Positions 53,036-61,868 of a stretch of 64,000 bases of DNA are shown piece by piece. Every line of letters begins with the position of its first letter. Positions within the stretch are counted from its first letter, which is position 1. Source of the stretch: Micromonospora sp. WMMD882 (GTDB lineage: Bacteria > Actinomycetota > Actinomycetes > Mycobacteriales > Micromonosporaceae); contig NZ_CP114903.1 of the NCBI RefSeq assembly GCF_027497255.1, positions 1,736,001 to 1,800,000 of the forward strand, written 5' to 3'. The notes below the pieces were generated by a model. It saw only the letters and a program-made list of their open reading frames with translations. It was not told the origin of the DNA and did not search any database. The translations under genes and the position numbers were made by a program.

Positions 53036-53632
53036 TCAGACCTGGGGGGTGAGGCAGGTGAGGGCCTGGGAGCGGTGGTCGAAGACGAGGAACACCGCGT
53101 CCAGCCGCATCGTGTGCAGCACGGTCAGCACGAACCGCGAGGGCGCCACCAGACAGAACGACCGACCGCGCTGACGTGCGTCCCGATGGGCCCGGACCAG
53201 CAGCCCCAGACCGGTGGAGTCGATCATCCCCACCCGGGACAGGTCGGCCACCACGTCACGGTCCTCGGCCAGAGCCGTGGCCAGCGCCTCCCGCAGGACG
53301 TCGGCGACCAGCACGTCGATGTCCCCGCTGGGGGTGAGCACCCGGACCCCCGCCACCTCCTCGACGTCCACCCGCCAGGCCCCGCGGTCCCTTTCCGGCG
53401 CCGGCACGGCGTCGGCCGGCGGAACCGGTGGCGTCGCCAGGGCCGCGGCGGTGCAGCCGGGACAGCGGTGTGGCCCGACCGCGAACGGCGAGCCGTCCCA
53501 GCCGTGTTCACCGAGCACCGTCCAGACCACCTCGGGCTCGGGCAGCACTGCGGGAACCGCCTCGTCGGTCGTCCCGCAGTGGTCGCAGATCAGGTTGACC
53601 GTGTCGGCGCGCAGCCCGGGAACGACCGTCAT
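53036..53632 (-). CDS. STAS-domain protein with N-terminal zinc-ribbon-like segment
   Basis: A 198-residue cytosolic protein. Residues about 13-70 hold a Cys pair CDHCG and later HRCPGC, together a likely zinc ribbon. A linker leads to a STAS domain (residues ~95-195) with VLTPSGDIDVLVADVLREAL and DLSRVGMIDSTGLGLLVRAH; the Ser in MIDSTG is the usual phosphorylation site of anti-sigma antagonists. ATG 53632 after GGAAAGG. Reads with the next STAS gene as a pair in partner-switching control. Confidence 0.85.
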   Translation of the reverse strand: MTVVPGLRADTVNLICDHCGTTDEAVPAVLPEPEVVWTVLGEHGWDGSPFAVGPHRCPGCTAAALATPPVPPADAVPAPERDRGAWRVDVEEVAGVRVLTPSGDIDVLVADVLREALATALAEDRDVVADLSRVGMIDSTGLGLLVRAHRDARQRGRSFCLVAPSRFVLTVLHTMRLDAVFLVFDHRSQALTCLTPQV

Positions 53633-53780
53633 GCCGTACCTTTCCGGTGCGTCAGGGTGGCCCGGCGGGGCCGGTCGACAGGGCGGGCGGAGGCGACCCG
53701 GCGGGGTCGGTCGGCGCGGCGGGGCGGGTGGAAGTGGGGGGTCGGGCCGCGGTGCCGGCGGCCCGACGACGTGGGCGTCC

Positions 53781-54353
53781 TCATCGCGGGACGGCGGGGA
53801 CGCCGACCTGGGCCCGACCGCGCGCCACCGGGGCCGCCGGCCGGGATCGCCGCTGGTCGTCCGAGGCGCCGGCGTCGTCGGCGGGCACCACGCCGACAGC
53901 GCCGGATCCGTTCGCCCCGGCGGAGCCGGCCGGTGGGACGGCACCGGGCTGCCGGCCGGTAGGAGGCTGGACGGAGCCAACCGGCCGGGCCGGGGCGGAA
54001 CTCCGGGGCAGGTGCGAGGACGACGGCTCCTCGACGATCTGGAAGACCTGGTCGACCCGGGCGACCTGGAGCAGCCGCCAGATCCGCGGGGAGGGGGACC
54101 TCAGGGTGAGCCGGCCGCCGAGCCGCCACATCCGTCGGTGGGTGTCCAGCAGCAAGCCGATACCGGCGGCGTCCACGTGTGGGCACCCCGACAGGTCGAT
54201 CACCAGGCTGGGCGGCTCCAGCTTGAGCACGGCGTCGATGACCACGCCCAACTCACGCACACCGGCCAGGTCGAGTGGCTCGGTGACGACGATCTCGGCC
54301 AGCTCCGTGCCGTGGGCGCCGTGCGGGGCGTCGCCCTGTCCGGTTCCGCTCAC
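53781..54353 (-). CDS. STAS-domain anti-sigma factor antagonist-like protein with disordered tail
   Basis: A 190-residue protein. STAS domain in residues 15 to about 110: ELAEIVVTEPLDLAGVRELG and LVIDLSGCPHVDAAGIGLLL. The usual Ser before the TG/AG turn is Asp-Ala here (VDAAGIG), so phosphorylation-based control may be lost. The C-terminal ~80 residues are Pro/Ala/Ser/Arg rich and disordered. GTG start; lies 149 nt upstream of the zinc-ribbon STAS gene on the same strand. Confidence 0.82.
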   Translation of the reverse strand: MSGTGQGDAPHGAHGTELAEIVVTEPLDLAGVRELGVVIDAVLKLEPPSLVIDLSGCPHVDAAGIGLLLDTHRRMWRLGGRLTLRSPSPRIWRLLQVARVDQVFQIVEEPSSSHLPRSSAPARPVGSVQPPTGRQPGAVPPAGSAGANGSGAVGVVPADDAGASDDQRRSRPAAPVARGRAQVGVPAVPR

Positions 54354-54694
54354 GGTCGCTCCCGTCCGTCGTCGTGGTCGCGGACGTCCAGCCTCCCGCG
54401 TGGGTTTGGCGGTACTCCCCCGAACATGTGACGGATCGGTGACAAAGGGGCCGTCCCGGGTGCTCGACCCGGCCGGGCGACGCTACGTCGGCAGTGTCGC
54501 GGCCCGCACCGACCACCCGCGGCGGCTGAACCGGCACGTCGCCGGCATGGTCGACCGGGACGAACGACTGGTCCTGCCGACGGGAGACAGCCGGCAGCCG
54601 AGGATAACGGTCACGCCCGGTAGCCCACCCACACTGCGCCACCAGTTGCCACGCTCGGTGACCATGGGCCCGGCAAAGGTCGAGCCTTCCCGAC

Positions 54695-54821
54695 GCTTTG
54701 CTCTGCACCCATATCCGCGACACCAGACCCGAGCAGGGGTGATGTCCGTGGGTAAGCGCCGACTCCGGACATCCACCAACCACTGACGGTGACTGGCGCA
54801 TACCTGGGTGCAGAGCAAAGC
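54695..54821. repeat. nested inverted-repeat element, possible structured RNA or miniature mobile element
   Basis: Seventeen-bp perfect arms, GCTTTGCTCTGCACCCA at 54695-54711 and its complement at 54805-54821, enclose 93 nt. Inside, GATGTCCG (54741-54748) pairs with CGGACATC (54766-54773), extended by three more pairs past a bulge. GC content is lower than in neighbouring genes. It fits a small structured RNA or a MITE-like element; no transposase is nearby. Confidence 0.6.
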
Positions 54822-54972
54822 CTGCGGCGGGGTGTCGACGACCGGGCACGCCATGACTCACGGTAAGGGTGCGCAGGCCACGCGCGGACCACGTTCGTCC
54901 CCGGGCGCGTCCAGCCCGGCGTCTTCGTCGCCCGGGCGACTACCGGGCGGTTGTCACCGGTCAGGGTGGTCG

Positions 54973-54985
54973 CGCAATGATTGCG
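54973..54985. promoter_or_regulatory. palindrome next to the response regulator start
   Basis: CGCAATGATTGCG (6-bp arms, 1-nt centre) ends 2 nt before the ATG of the response regulator. No ribosome binding site is present, so the operon may have a leaderless start or be autorepressed here. Confidence 0.4.
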
Positions 54986-54987
54986 GC

Positions 54988-55671
54988 ATGACGGGAGTGC
55001 TGGTGATCGAGGACGACGACCGGATCCGGCTGTCCCTGGTGCTCGCGCTGGAGGACGAGGGATACCCGGCCCGGGGCGCGGCCACGGCCGAGGAGGGGCT
55101 GCGGATGCAGCGTGGCACGCCGGCCGACACCGTCCTGGTGGACCTGATGCTGCCCGGGGTGGACGGGTTCGAGTGCATCCGGGAGATCAGACGCTTCGAC
55201 GACGTCCCGATCGTCGTGGTCAGCGCCCGGGACGACACTCACGACATCGTCGCCGCGTTGGAGGCCGGCGCGGACGACTACCTGGTCAAACCGGTGGCGA
55301 TCAAGGAGCTCACGGCGCGGCTGCGGGCGCTGAAGCGCCGGGCCCGGACGCCGGTCGCGGACGTGCCGGAGGTGCCGACGCTGACCTTCGGGGAGTTGGA
55401 GATCCTGCCCGACGGCGGGGAGGTCCGCCTCGGTGGCGCGCCGATCGCGGTCACCCGGACCGAGTTCCGGTTGCTGTGCGAGCTGGGGCAGCATCCGGGG
55501 CGGGTGTTGTCCCGCCAGCAGTTGCTGGAACGGGTCTGGGGTTACACCGTCGGTGACGAGCGGCTGGTCGACGTGCACGTGGGCCGGTTGCGGCAGAAGA
55601 TCGAACGGGACACCACGGCCCCCCGGCACCTGGTCACGGTCCGCGGGCTCGGCTACAAGCTGCAACGATGA
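54988..55671 (+). CDS. OmpR-family response regulator
   Basis: A 227-residue two-component regulator: receiver domain in 1-115 with acidic pocket D9/D10, phosphorylation site D52 (VLVDLMLPGVDG), and K101 in DYLVKP; then a winged-helix DNA-binding domain (VTRTEFRLLCELGQHPGRVL, ERVWGYTVGDERLVDVHVG, ending RGLGYKL). ATG 54988 matches the family start. Overlaps the kinase gene by 4 bp. Confidence 0.95.
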   Translation: MTGVLVIEDDDRIRLSLVLALEDEGYPARGAATAEEGLRMQRGTPADTVLVDLMLPGVDGFECIREIRRFDDVPIVVVSARDDTHDIVAALEAGADDYLVKPVAIKELTARLRALKRRARTPVADVPEVPTLTFGELEILPDGGEVRLGGAPIAVTRTEFRLLCELGQHPGRVLSRQQLLERVWGYTVGDERLVDVHVGRLRQKIERDTTAPRHLVTVRGLGYKLQR

Positions 55672-57017
55672 GACGGGCTGGTCTGCGTACCCGGGTCAGC
55701 GCCGGCTTCGCCGCCGGCGCGTTGGCGCTGTCCACCTCGATCGCGCTCGCCTCGTACCAGTTGACCCGCAGCTCCCTGCTGGCCGAGCGGGAGCGTACGG
55801 CGGTGCGGGCGGCGTACTTCGACGCCGTCATCGTGCAGTCCGGGCTGGCCGGGGAGCGTCCGGACATCATCGAGGTGCTGCGGTCCCTGGACACCGGGGG
55901 CAACCGCCGGGCGGTGCTGCGCCGCGACGGGGTCTGGTACGCCCGCAACATCGACGCCGGGGTGACCACCGGGATCCCGGCGTCGATGCAGGAGCTGGTG
56001 GCCGCCGGCACTCCGGCGGTGCAGCGGATCCGGGTCGACGGGCAACCGGCGGTGGCGGTCGGGGTGCCGCTGTCCCCCACCACCGCGTTCTACGAGGTCG
56101 ACTCGCTCCAGGAGCTGGAGGAGACGCTGGGCACGGTGGCCCTGGTGCTCACCGCCGTCGCGGTCATCACCGCCGCCGGCGGCGCGGTGATCGGCTGGCA
56201 CGTCACCCGGTACGTGCTGCGGCCGCTACGGTCGGTCAGCGACGCCGCGGAGGAGATCACCGCCGGGGACCTGACCGCCCGGCTGGACCCGGCGACCGAG
56301 CCGGACCTGGCCCGGCTCACCACCTCGTTCAACCACATGGTGGACCAGTTGTCCCGCCGGCTGGAACGGGATCGGCGGTTCGCCGCCGACGTCAGCCACG
56401 AGCTGCGGTCCCCGTTGCAGACCCTGGCCGCGGCGGCGAGCGTGTTGGACCGGCGACGCGAGCACCTCGACGACCGCACCCGTACCGCGACGACGTTGAT
56501 CACCGACGAGATCGCCCGGTTCCAGGCCCTCGTCAACGACCTGCTGGAGCTGGCCCGCAGCGACCAGCCGGCCGACCGGGCGCCGGTGGCCGTCGCCGAG
56601 CTGGCCCGACAGGTGTGCCGGGGACGCGGGCTGCCGGAGGAACTGGTCCAGGCCACCGGCCCGGGCACCTGGCTGGTCGACCGGCGACGGGTCGAGCAGC
56701 TCCTGGGCAACCTGTTGGACAACGCCGTCCGGCACGGCGGCGGCCCGTGCGCCGTCCGGCTGGCCGCCGGCGACGACGGCTACCGGGTGGAGGTCGACGA
56801 CGAGGGGCCGGGCATCGACCCGCAGGACCGGGAAGTGATCTTCGACCGGTTCGTCCGGGGGCGTGGGGCCAACGCCCGGGGCGGCAGCGACGGCACCGGT
56901 CTGGGCCTGGCGCTGGTGGCGCAGCACGCCGCCGCGCACGGCGGACGGGTCGTCGTCGACGACCGGCCCGGCGGCGGCGCCCGGTTCCGGGTCGAGCTGC
57001 GGGGGCCCCGGTGTTGA
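55668..57017 (+). CDS. sensor histidine kinase
   Basis: A 449-residue membrane kinase: span at about 11-33, extracytoplasmic sensor to about 150, span at about 154-178, HAMP (VLRPLRSVSDAAEEI), phospho-acceptor H244 in DVSHELRSPL, then HATPase_c with N-box LLGNLLDNAVRHGG, and G-boxes DEGPGID and GTGLGLALV. The architecture is like MtrB/AfsQ2-type actinobacterial kinases. Overlaps both neighbouring genes. Confidence 0.95.
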   Translation: MRRAGLRTRVSAGFAAGALALSTSIALASYQLTRSSLLAERERTAVRAAYFDAVIVQSGLAGERPDIIEVLRSLDTGGNRRAVLRRDGVWYARNIDAGVTTGIPASMQELVAAGTPAVQRIRVDGQPAVAVGVPLSPTTAFYEVDSLQELEETLGTVALVLTAVAVITAAGGAVIGWHVTRYVLRPLRSVSDAAEEITAGDLTARLDPATEPDLARLTTSFNHMVDQLSRRLERDRRFAADVSHELRSPLQTLAAAASVLDRRREHLDDRTRTATTLITDEIARFQALVNDLLELARSDQPADRAPVAVAELARQVCRGRGLPEELVQATGPGTWLVDRRRVEQLLGNLLDNAVRHGGGPCAVRLAAGDDGYRVEVDDEGPGIDPQDREVIFDRFVRGRGANARGGSDGTGLGLALVAQHAAAHGGRVVVDDRPGGGARFRVELRGPRC

Positions 57018-57604
57018 CCGGTCGGCCGGGCCCGGTCCGGCGGCGGGTGACGCTGGTCGGGCTGGCCGCGCTGCTGACCCTGACCGGGTGCGGGGTCTCC
57101 GGGGAACCGGAGCCCCGGGAGGTGACCCCGCCGTTGGGACCGTTCCCCGGGTTGAGCTCCCCCGGGCCGGCGGTGACCGAGGCCGGCGCCCGGACCGAAC
57201 GGCTCTGCTACGTACGCGACGACAGGCTGGTGCTGGTCGACCGCCGGGTCCGTACGCCGCAGACGCCTCGCGAACAGATCGGGTTGCTCCTCGACGGGCC
57301 GGTCGGGCCCGAGCGGGACGCCGGCCTGACCAGCACCCTGACCGGGGTGAACGTGGTCACCAACGTCCGGGTGACCCGGGGTGAGGCGACCGTCGACGTG
57401 GGTGAGCGGCTGGCCGGCACCGGCCGCAACGACGAGGTGCTCGCCTTCGGGCAGATCGTCTGCACCCTGACCAGCCGGCCGGACGTGGACCGGGTGACCT
57501 TCCGGCAGAAGGGCGAGCGGCTCGGCGTGCCCCGGGCGGACGGGTCGCTGTCCACCGGGCCGCTCACCGTCGCCGACTACGCCGCCATGATCGCGCCGCG
57601 CTGA
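57011..57604 (+). CDS. GerMN-domain lipoprotein of the two-component operon
   Basis: A 197-residue lipoprotein. Signal peptide ends in LLTLTGCGVSG (lipobox). The mature part holds a GerMN domain (TPREQIGLLLDGPVGPERDAG, NVRVTRGEATVDVGERLAG and EVLAFGQIVCTLTSRPDVDRV in part), as in LpqB and CseA-like proteins that tune the partner kinase. GTG 57011 overlaps the kinase end by 7 bp; TTG 57014 is an alternative. Probably a modulator of the upstream kinase. Confidence 0.88.
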   Translation: MLTGRPGPVRRRVTLVGLAALLTLTGCGVSGEPEPREVTPPLGPFPGLSSPGPAVTEAGARTERLCYVRDDRLVLVDRRVRTPQTPREQIGLLLDGPVGPERDAGLTSTLTGVNVVTNVRVTRGEATVDVGERLAGTGRNDEVLAFGQIVCTLTSRPDVDRVTFRQKGERLGVPRADGSLSTGPLTVADYAAMIAPR

Positions 57605-57655
57605 CCCCTGGCTCAGGCGGGCAGGTCCACCAGCGGCGTCCGTCGACCGTGTGGA

Positions 57656-57687
57656 GCCGGGGGCGGGAACGCGGCCCCACCCCCGGC
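57656..57687. terminator. bidirectional terminator-like hairpin
   Basis: GCCGGGGGCGGG at 57656-57667 pairs with CCCCACCCCCGGC-type sequence ending at 57687, with one mismatch, around a ~7-nt loop; it separates the convergent GerMN and htpG genes. Confidence 0.5.
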
Positions 57688-57694
57688 CCGACGG

Positions 57695-59608
57695 TCACAG
57701 CGTACGGGCGAGCCGGTCGGCGAGGATCCGGGTGAACCGGGACGGGTCGGCCAGTTCGCCGCCCTCGGCGAGCAGCGCCATGCCGTGCAGCAGCTCGGCG
57801 GTCTCGGTCAGGCCCTCGGTGTCGACGCCCTGCTCGTGGGCCTTGCGCAGCCCGGTGACCAGCGGATGCGTCGGGTTGAGCTCGAGGATCCGCTTGACCG
57901 GCGGGACCTCCTGCCCCATCGCCCGGTACATCTTCTCCAGCGTGGGGGTCAGGTCGTGCGCGTCACCGACGATGCAGGCCGGGGAGGTGGTCAGGCGGGC
58001 GGAGAGCCGGACCTCCTTCACCTCCTCGGCGAGCTGCTCGCCCAGCCAGGTCAGCAGCGGGGCGAAGTCCTTGCGCTGCTGCTCACGCTCCGGCTCGGCG
58101 CTCTTGCGCTCCTCCTCGGAGTCCAGGTCGACCTGGCCCTTGGCGATCGAGCGCAGCGGTCGGCCGTCGAACTCACCGACCCGCTCGACCCACACCTCGT
58201 CCACCGGGTCGGTGAGGATCAGCACCTCGTAGCCCTTGGCGCGGAACGCCTCCATGTGCGGCGAATTCTCGATCATGGTGCGGGACTCGCCGGTCAGGTA
58301 GTAGATGTCGGACTGGCCGTCCTTCATCCGCTCGACGTAGCCGGCCAGGGTGGTCAGCTCGGTCTCGTGGTGCGTCGAGGCCACGGAGGTGACCTCCAGG
58401 AGGGTGTCCCGGTTCTCCGTGTCGTCGATCAGCCCTTCCTTGACCGCCCGGCCGAACTCGGTCCAGAACGTGCGGTAGCGCTCGGGCTGCTCGGTGAGCA
58501 TGGTCCGGACGGTGGCGAGGACCTTCTTGACCAGCCGGCGACGCACCACCCGGATCTGCCGGTCCTGCTGGAGGATCTCCCGGGAGATGTTCAGCGACAG
58601 ATCGTGGGCGTCCACCACGCCCTTGACGAAGCGCAGGTAGTCCGGCATCAGCGCTTCGCAGTCGTCCATGATGAAGACGCGCTTGACGTAGAGCTGGACG
58701 CCGCGCTTGCCCTCCCGCATGAACAGGTCGTACGGCGCGTGGGACGGGATGAACAGCAGCGCCTCGTACTCGAAGGCGCCCTCGCCCCGCATGTGGATGG
58801 TCTCCAGCGGGTCCACCCAGTCGTGGCTGAGGTGCTTGTAGAACTCGTGGTACTCGGCGTCGTCGACCTCGCTGCGCGGTCGGGCCCACAGCGCCTTCAT
58901 CGAGTTGAGGGTCTGGACGTCGACAGTCGTCTTCCCCTCCTCGTCGGTGCGCTCCGTCGTCATCCGGATGGGCCAGGCGATGAAGTCGGAGTACCGCTTG
59001 ACGATCTCCCGGAGCTTCCACTCGGCGGTGTAGTCGAAGAGGTTGTCCTCGCTGTCCTCCGGCTTGAGGTGCACGGTGACCGAGGTGCCCTGCGGGGTGT
59101 CCTCGACGTCCTCGACGGTGTAGGTGCCCTCGCCGGTGGACTCCCACCGGGTGCCGCCGGTCTGCCCGGCCCGGCGGGTCACCAGCTCCACCCGGTCGGC
59201 CACCATGAAGGTGGCGTAGAAACCAACGCCGAACTGCCCGATCAGCTCCTGGGAGGCGTTGGCGTCCTGGGACTCCTTCAGCTTGCGCAGCAGCTCGGCG
59301 GTGCCGGACTTGGCGATCGTGCCGATCAGGGCGACCACGTCGTCCCGGGACATGCCGATGCCGTTGTCGCGGACGGTCAGCGTCCGCTTCTCCTTGTCGA
59401 CCTCGATCTCGATGTGCAGGTCGGAGGTGTCGACGTCGAGATCCTTGTCGACCATCGACTCCAGCCGGAGCTTGTCCAGCGCGTCGGACGCGTTCGACAC
59501 GAGCTCGCGCAGGAAGACGTCCTTGTTCGAGTAGATCGAGTGGACCATCAACTGGAGCAGTTGACGCGCCTCCGCCTGGAACTCGCGCGTCTCGACCCCG
59601 TTGCTCAC
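57695..59608 (-). CDS. htpG: HSP90-family chaperone HtpG
   Basis: A 637-residue ATP-dependent chaperone. The GHKL ATPase N-domain has [42 protein letters not shown]; the middle domain has [23 protein letters not shown] text ([18 protein letters not shown]) and SREILQQDR; the C-terminal dimerisation domain ends at the usual length. GTG 59608 is chosen because AAGGAG precedes it and the family N-terminus ([17 protein letters not shown]) then follows directly. Single gene, divergent from the STM401x operon. Confidence 0.97.
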
Positions 59609-59808
59609 GCCGACTCCTTTCCGGAACAGTGCTGTCGCGGAAAGGATACGAGCTGTCGCGCGGACCGCCGAGCAGGGTCCGTGATCGGTGACGGCGCGTG
59701 GCGTCATCCCCACCGCCCCCGGCGCCGGCGTGGGCGGTCGGGCGGGCGGCGATGTCGGCGGCCGCTGCTACGGTGCCGTCGCCGTAGATCCCGAGGGCGG
59801 AGGCTCGC

Positions 59809-60744
59809 GTGACCATCAACTCCCATGTGACGACGTTCGACGGCCTGCCGGTCGTGCGGTTCGCGCCCGACCTGGCGCTGCCGGCCGACCCGTCGGCGGT
59901 GGCCTGGCGGGTCGAGGCCGCCGACTACGACTCGTCGCCGCAGGAGCTGACCGAGACGCTGGAGGCGCTGCTGGCGGCGGTGCCCGCCGGGTCGATCCGG
60001 GCGCTCGTCGTCGGCCAGTGGGGCAGCCCGTACGAGAACCCGGCCCCGGTCGACCTGCTGGTCTCGCTCGCGCCCCGGCTGACCGGCCTGCGCGCGCTCT
60101 TCCTCGGCGAGATGACCTTCGAGGAGTGCGAGATCTCCTGGATCCGGCACGGCGACGTCAGCGGGCTGCTGACGGCGTACCCGGCGTTGGAGGTGCTGCG
60201 GGTGCGCGGCGCGGACGGTCTGACGCTGCGCCCGACGCGGCACCCGGCGCTGCGGGAGCTGGCGTTCGAGTCCGGTGGCCTGCCCGCCGCCGTGGTCCGG
60301 GCGGTCGGTGAGTCGGACCTGCCCGCCCTGACCCACCTGGAGCTGTGGCTCGGCGTCGACGACTACGGCCGGGACGCCACCGTCGCCGACCTCGCGCCGG
60401 TGCTGGGCGGCGATCGGCTCCCCGCCCTGCGCACGCTCGGACTCTGCAACACCGACCTGGCCGACGAGGTGGCCGCCGCCGTCGCCACCGCCGGGGTCGT
60501 GCCGCGCCTGACGGCGCTCGACCTGTCCATGGGCACCCTCACCGACGTCGGCGGCGAGGCGCTGCTCGCCGGGCAGCCGCTGACCCACCTGCGCCGTCTC
60601 GACCTGCGCCACCACTTCCTCTCCGAGGAGCTGGCCGGTCGGCTGGTCGCGCGGCTCGCCGGGGTCGACGTGGACGTCGACGACGCGCGCAAGGCCGAGG
60701 AGTACGACGGCCGGGTCTACCGCTACACGATGGTCGGGGAGTAG
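59809..60744 (+). CDS. STM4015-family leucine-rich-repeat protein
   Basis: A 311-residue soluble protein with leucine-rich-repeat-like turns (LRALFLGEMTF, LEVLRVRGADGL, LRTLGLCNTDL, LTALDLSMGTL, LRRLDLRHHFL). The start TINSHVTTFDGLPV and the C-terminal EEYDGRVYRYTMVGE fit the STM4015 family, which occurs with four STM401x partners. Its role is unknown; LRR folds usually bind proteins, so it may tether the other products or a substrate. ATG follows GGAGG. First gene of the operon. Confidence 0.85.
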   Translation: MTINSHVTTFDGLPVVRFAPDLALPADPSAVAWRVEAADYDSSPQELTETLEALLAAVPAGSIRALVVGQWGSPYENPAPVDLLVSLAPRLTGLRALFLGEMTFEECEISWIRHGDVSGLLTAYPALEVLRVRGADGLTLRPTRHPALRELAFESGGLPAAVVRAVGESDLPALTHLELWLGVDDYGRDATVADLAPVLGGDRLPALRTLGLCNTDLADEVAAAVATAGVVPRLTALDLSMGTLTDVGGEALLAGQPLTHLRRLDLRHHFLSEELAGRLVARLAGVDVDVDDARKAEEYDGRVYRYTMVGE

Positions 60745-60779
60745 CCGGCGATGGGCGGTGGCGCGACAGTGGGGCGGGC

Positions 60780-61868
60780 GTGGTGGAGCTGACGGTGGTG
60801 GGCAACCCGGGCCACCGCCGGGTCCGCTTCTTCACCGCGGCGGCGGTCGCCGCCGGGCTGGCCACGCCGACCGTGCTGCCCTGGCGCGACGTGCTCACCG
60901 GGGCCGCCGCGCCGCCGGCCGGGACGCTGGTGCGGATCGACTCCCCCGGCGAGGACGCCGAGGTCGACCGGCTGCTGCGGGGCGCCCACGAGCCGGCGCG
61001 GCACGGCGAGATCGTCGGTCTGGCCGCCGGGCACGCCGGGCTGCGCCGGGCGCTGACGCGGCTCGCCTCCGGCGGGGCGACCCTGCTCAACCAGCCCGCC
61101 GACGTCGCCACCCTGTGCGACAAGCGCCGCTGCCACGCGCTGCTGGCGGCGGCCGGCGTGCCGGTGCCGGCGGCGCTGCCCGGCGTCACCGGGTACGCCG
61201 GGCTGCGGGCGGCGATGCGCCGGGCCGGGTGGACGCGGGTGTTCGTCAAACCGGCGCACGGCTCCTCTGCCTCCGGGGTGCTCGCCCTGGCGACGCACGG
61301 CTCCCGGGTCGTCGCCACCACCTCGGTGGAACGCGACGGCGGGCGGCTGTTCAACTCGCTGCGGGTCCGCCGGTACACCACCGAGACGGAGGTCGCCGCC
61401 ATCGTCGACCGGCTCGCCCCGGACGGGCTGCACGTGGAGCGGTGGCTGCCGAAGGCGGGCCTCGCCGACCGGGTGGTGGACGTACGGGTCGTGGTGGTGG
61501 CCGGGCGGCCGACCCACGCGGTGGTCCGGGCCGCCCGGGTGCCGATCACCAACCTGCACCTGGGTAACGCCCGGGGCGACCTGGCGGCGGCGCGCGCGGC
61601 GGTCGGCCCGACCGGCTGGGCGGCGGCCATGGCCACCTGCGAACGGGTGGCGGCCTGCTTCCCGGGCACCCTGCACGTGGCGGTGGACCTGATGTTCCTG
61701 CCCGGCTGGACGCGGCACGCGGTGGCCGAGGCCAACGCCTTCGGTGACCTGCTGCCCGGGGTGCTCGACGAGGACGGCCGGGACAGCTACGCCGCGCAGG
61801 CGCACGTGATCCTCGCCGGCTGGCGGCCGGCGGTCGGGGCGACCCGGGAGGCGGCATGCGTGACCTGA
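60780..61868 (+). CDS. STM4014-family ATP-grasp-like protein
   Basis: A 362-residue protein. ATP-grasp features are CHALLAAAGVPVPAAL, VFVKPAHGSSASGVLAL (nucleotide-binding Lys and Gly loop) and VAVDLMFLP followed by EANAFGDLLPG (metal-binding Glu/Asn). Such enzymes join a carboxylate to an amine or thiol with ATP. GTG 60780 gives the best family-like N-terminus (VELTVVGNPGHRR); 35 nt separate it from STM4015. The stop overlaps STM4013 by 13 bp. Confidence 0.85.
   Translation: MVELTVVGNPGHRRVRFFTAAAVAAGLATPTVLPWRDVLTGAAAPPAGTLVRIDSPGEDAEVDRLLRGAHEPARHGEIVGLAAGHAGLRRALTRLASGGATLLNQPADVATLCDKRRCHALLAAAGVPVPAALPGVTGYAGLRAAMRRAGWTRVFVKPAHGSSASGVLALATHGSRVVATTSVERDGGRLFNSLRVRRYTTETEVAAIVDRLAPDGLHVERWLPKAGLADRVVDVRVVVVAGRPTHAVVRAARVPITNLHLGNARGDLAAARAAVGPTGWAAAMATCERVAACFPGTLHVAVDLMFLPGWTRHAVAEANAFGDLLPGVLDEDGRDSYAAQAHVILAGWRPAVGATREAACVT

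Larger units (their letters stand above)
54354..54987. other. 634-nt intergenic region with coding remnant and hairpin element
   Basis: From about 54441 to 54605 the plus strand has strong G/C third positions and reads RVLDPAGRRYVGSVAARTD and on to LVLPTGDSRQ; the bias then stops, though the frame stays open to 54786. This looks like a decayed or truncated gene. The nested inverted-repeat element (54695-54821) follows, then about 150 nt up to the response regulator gene. Confidence 0.45.
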
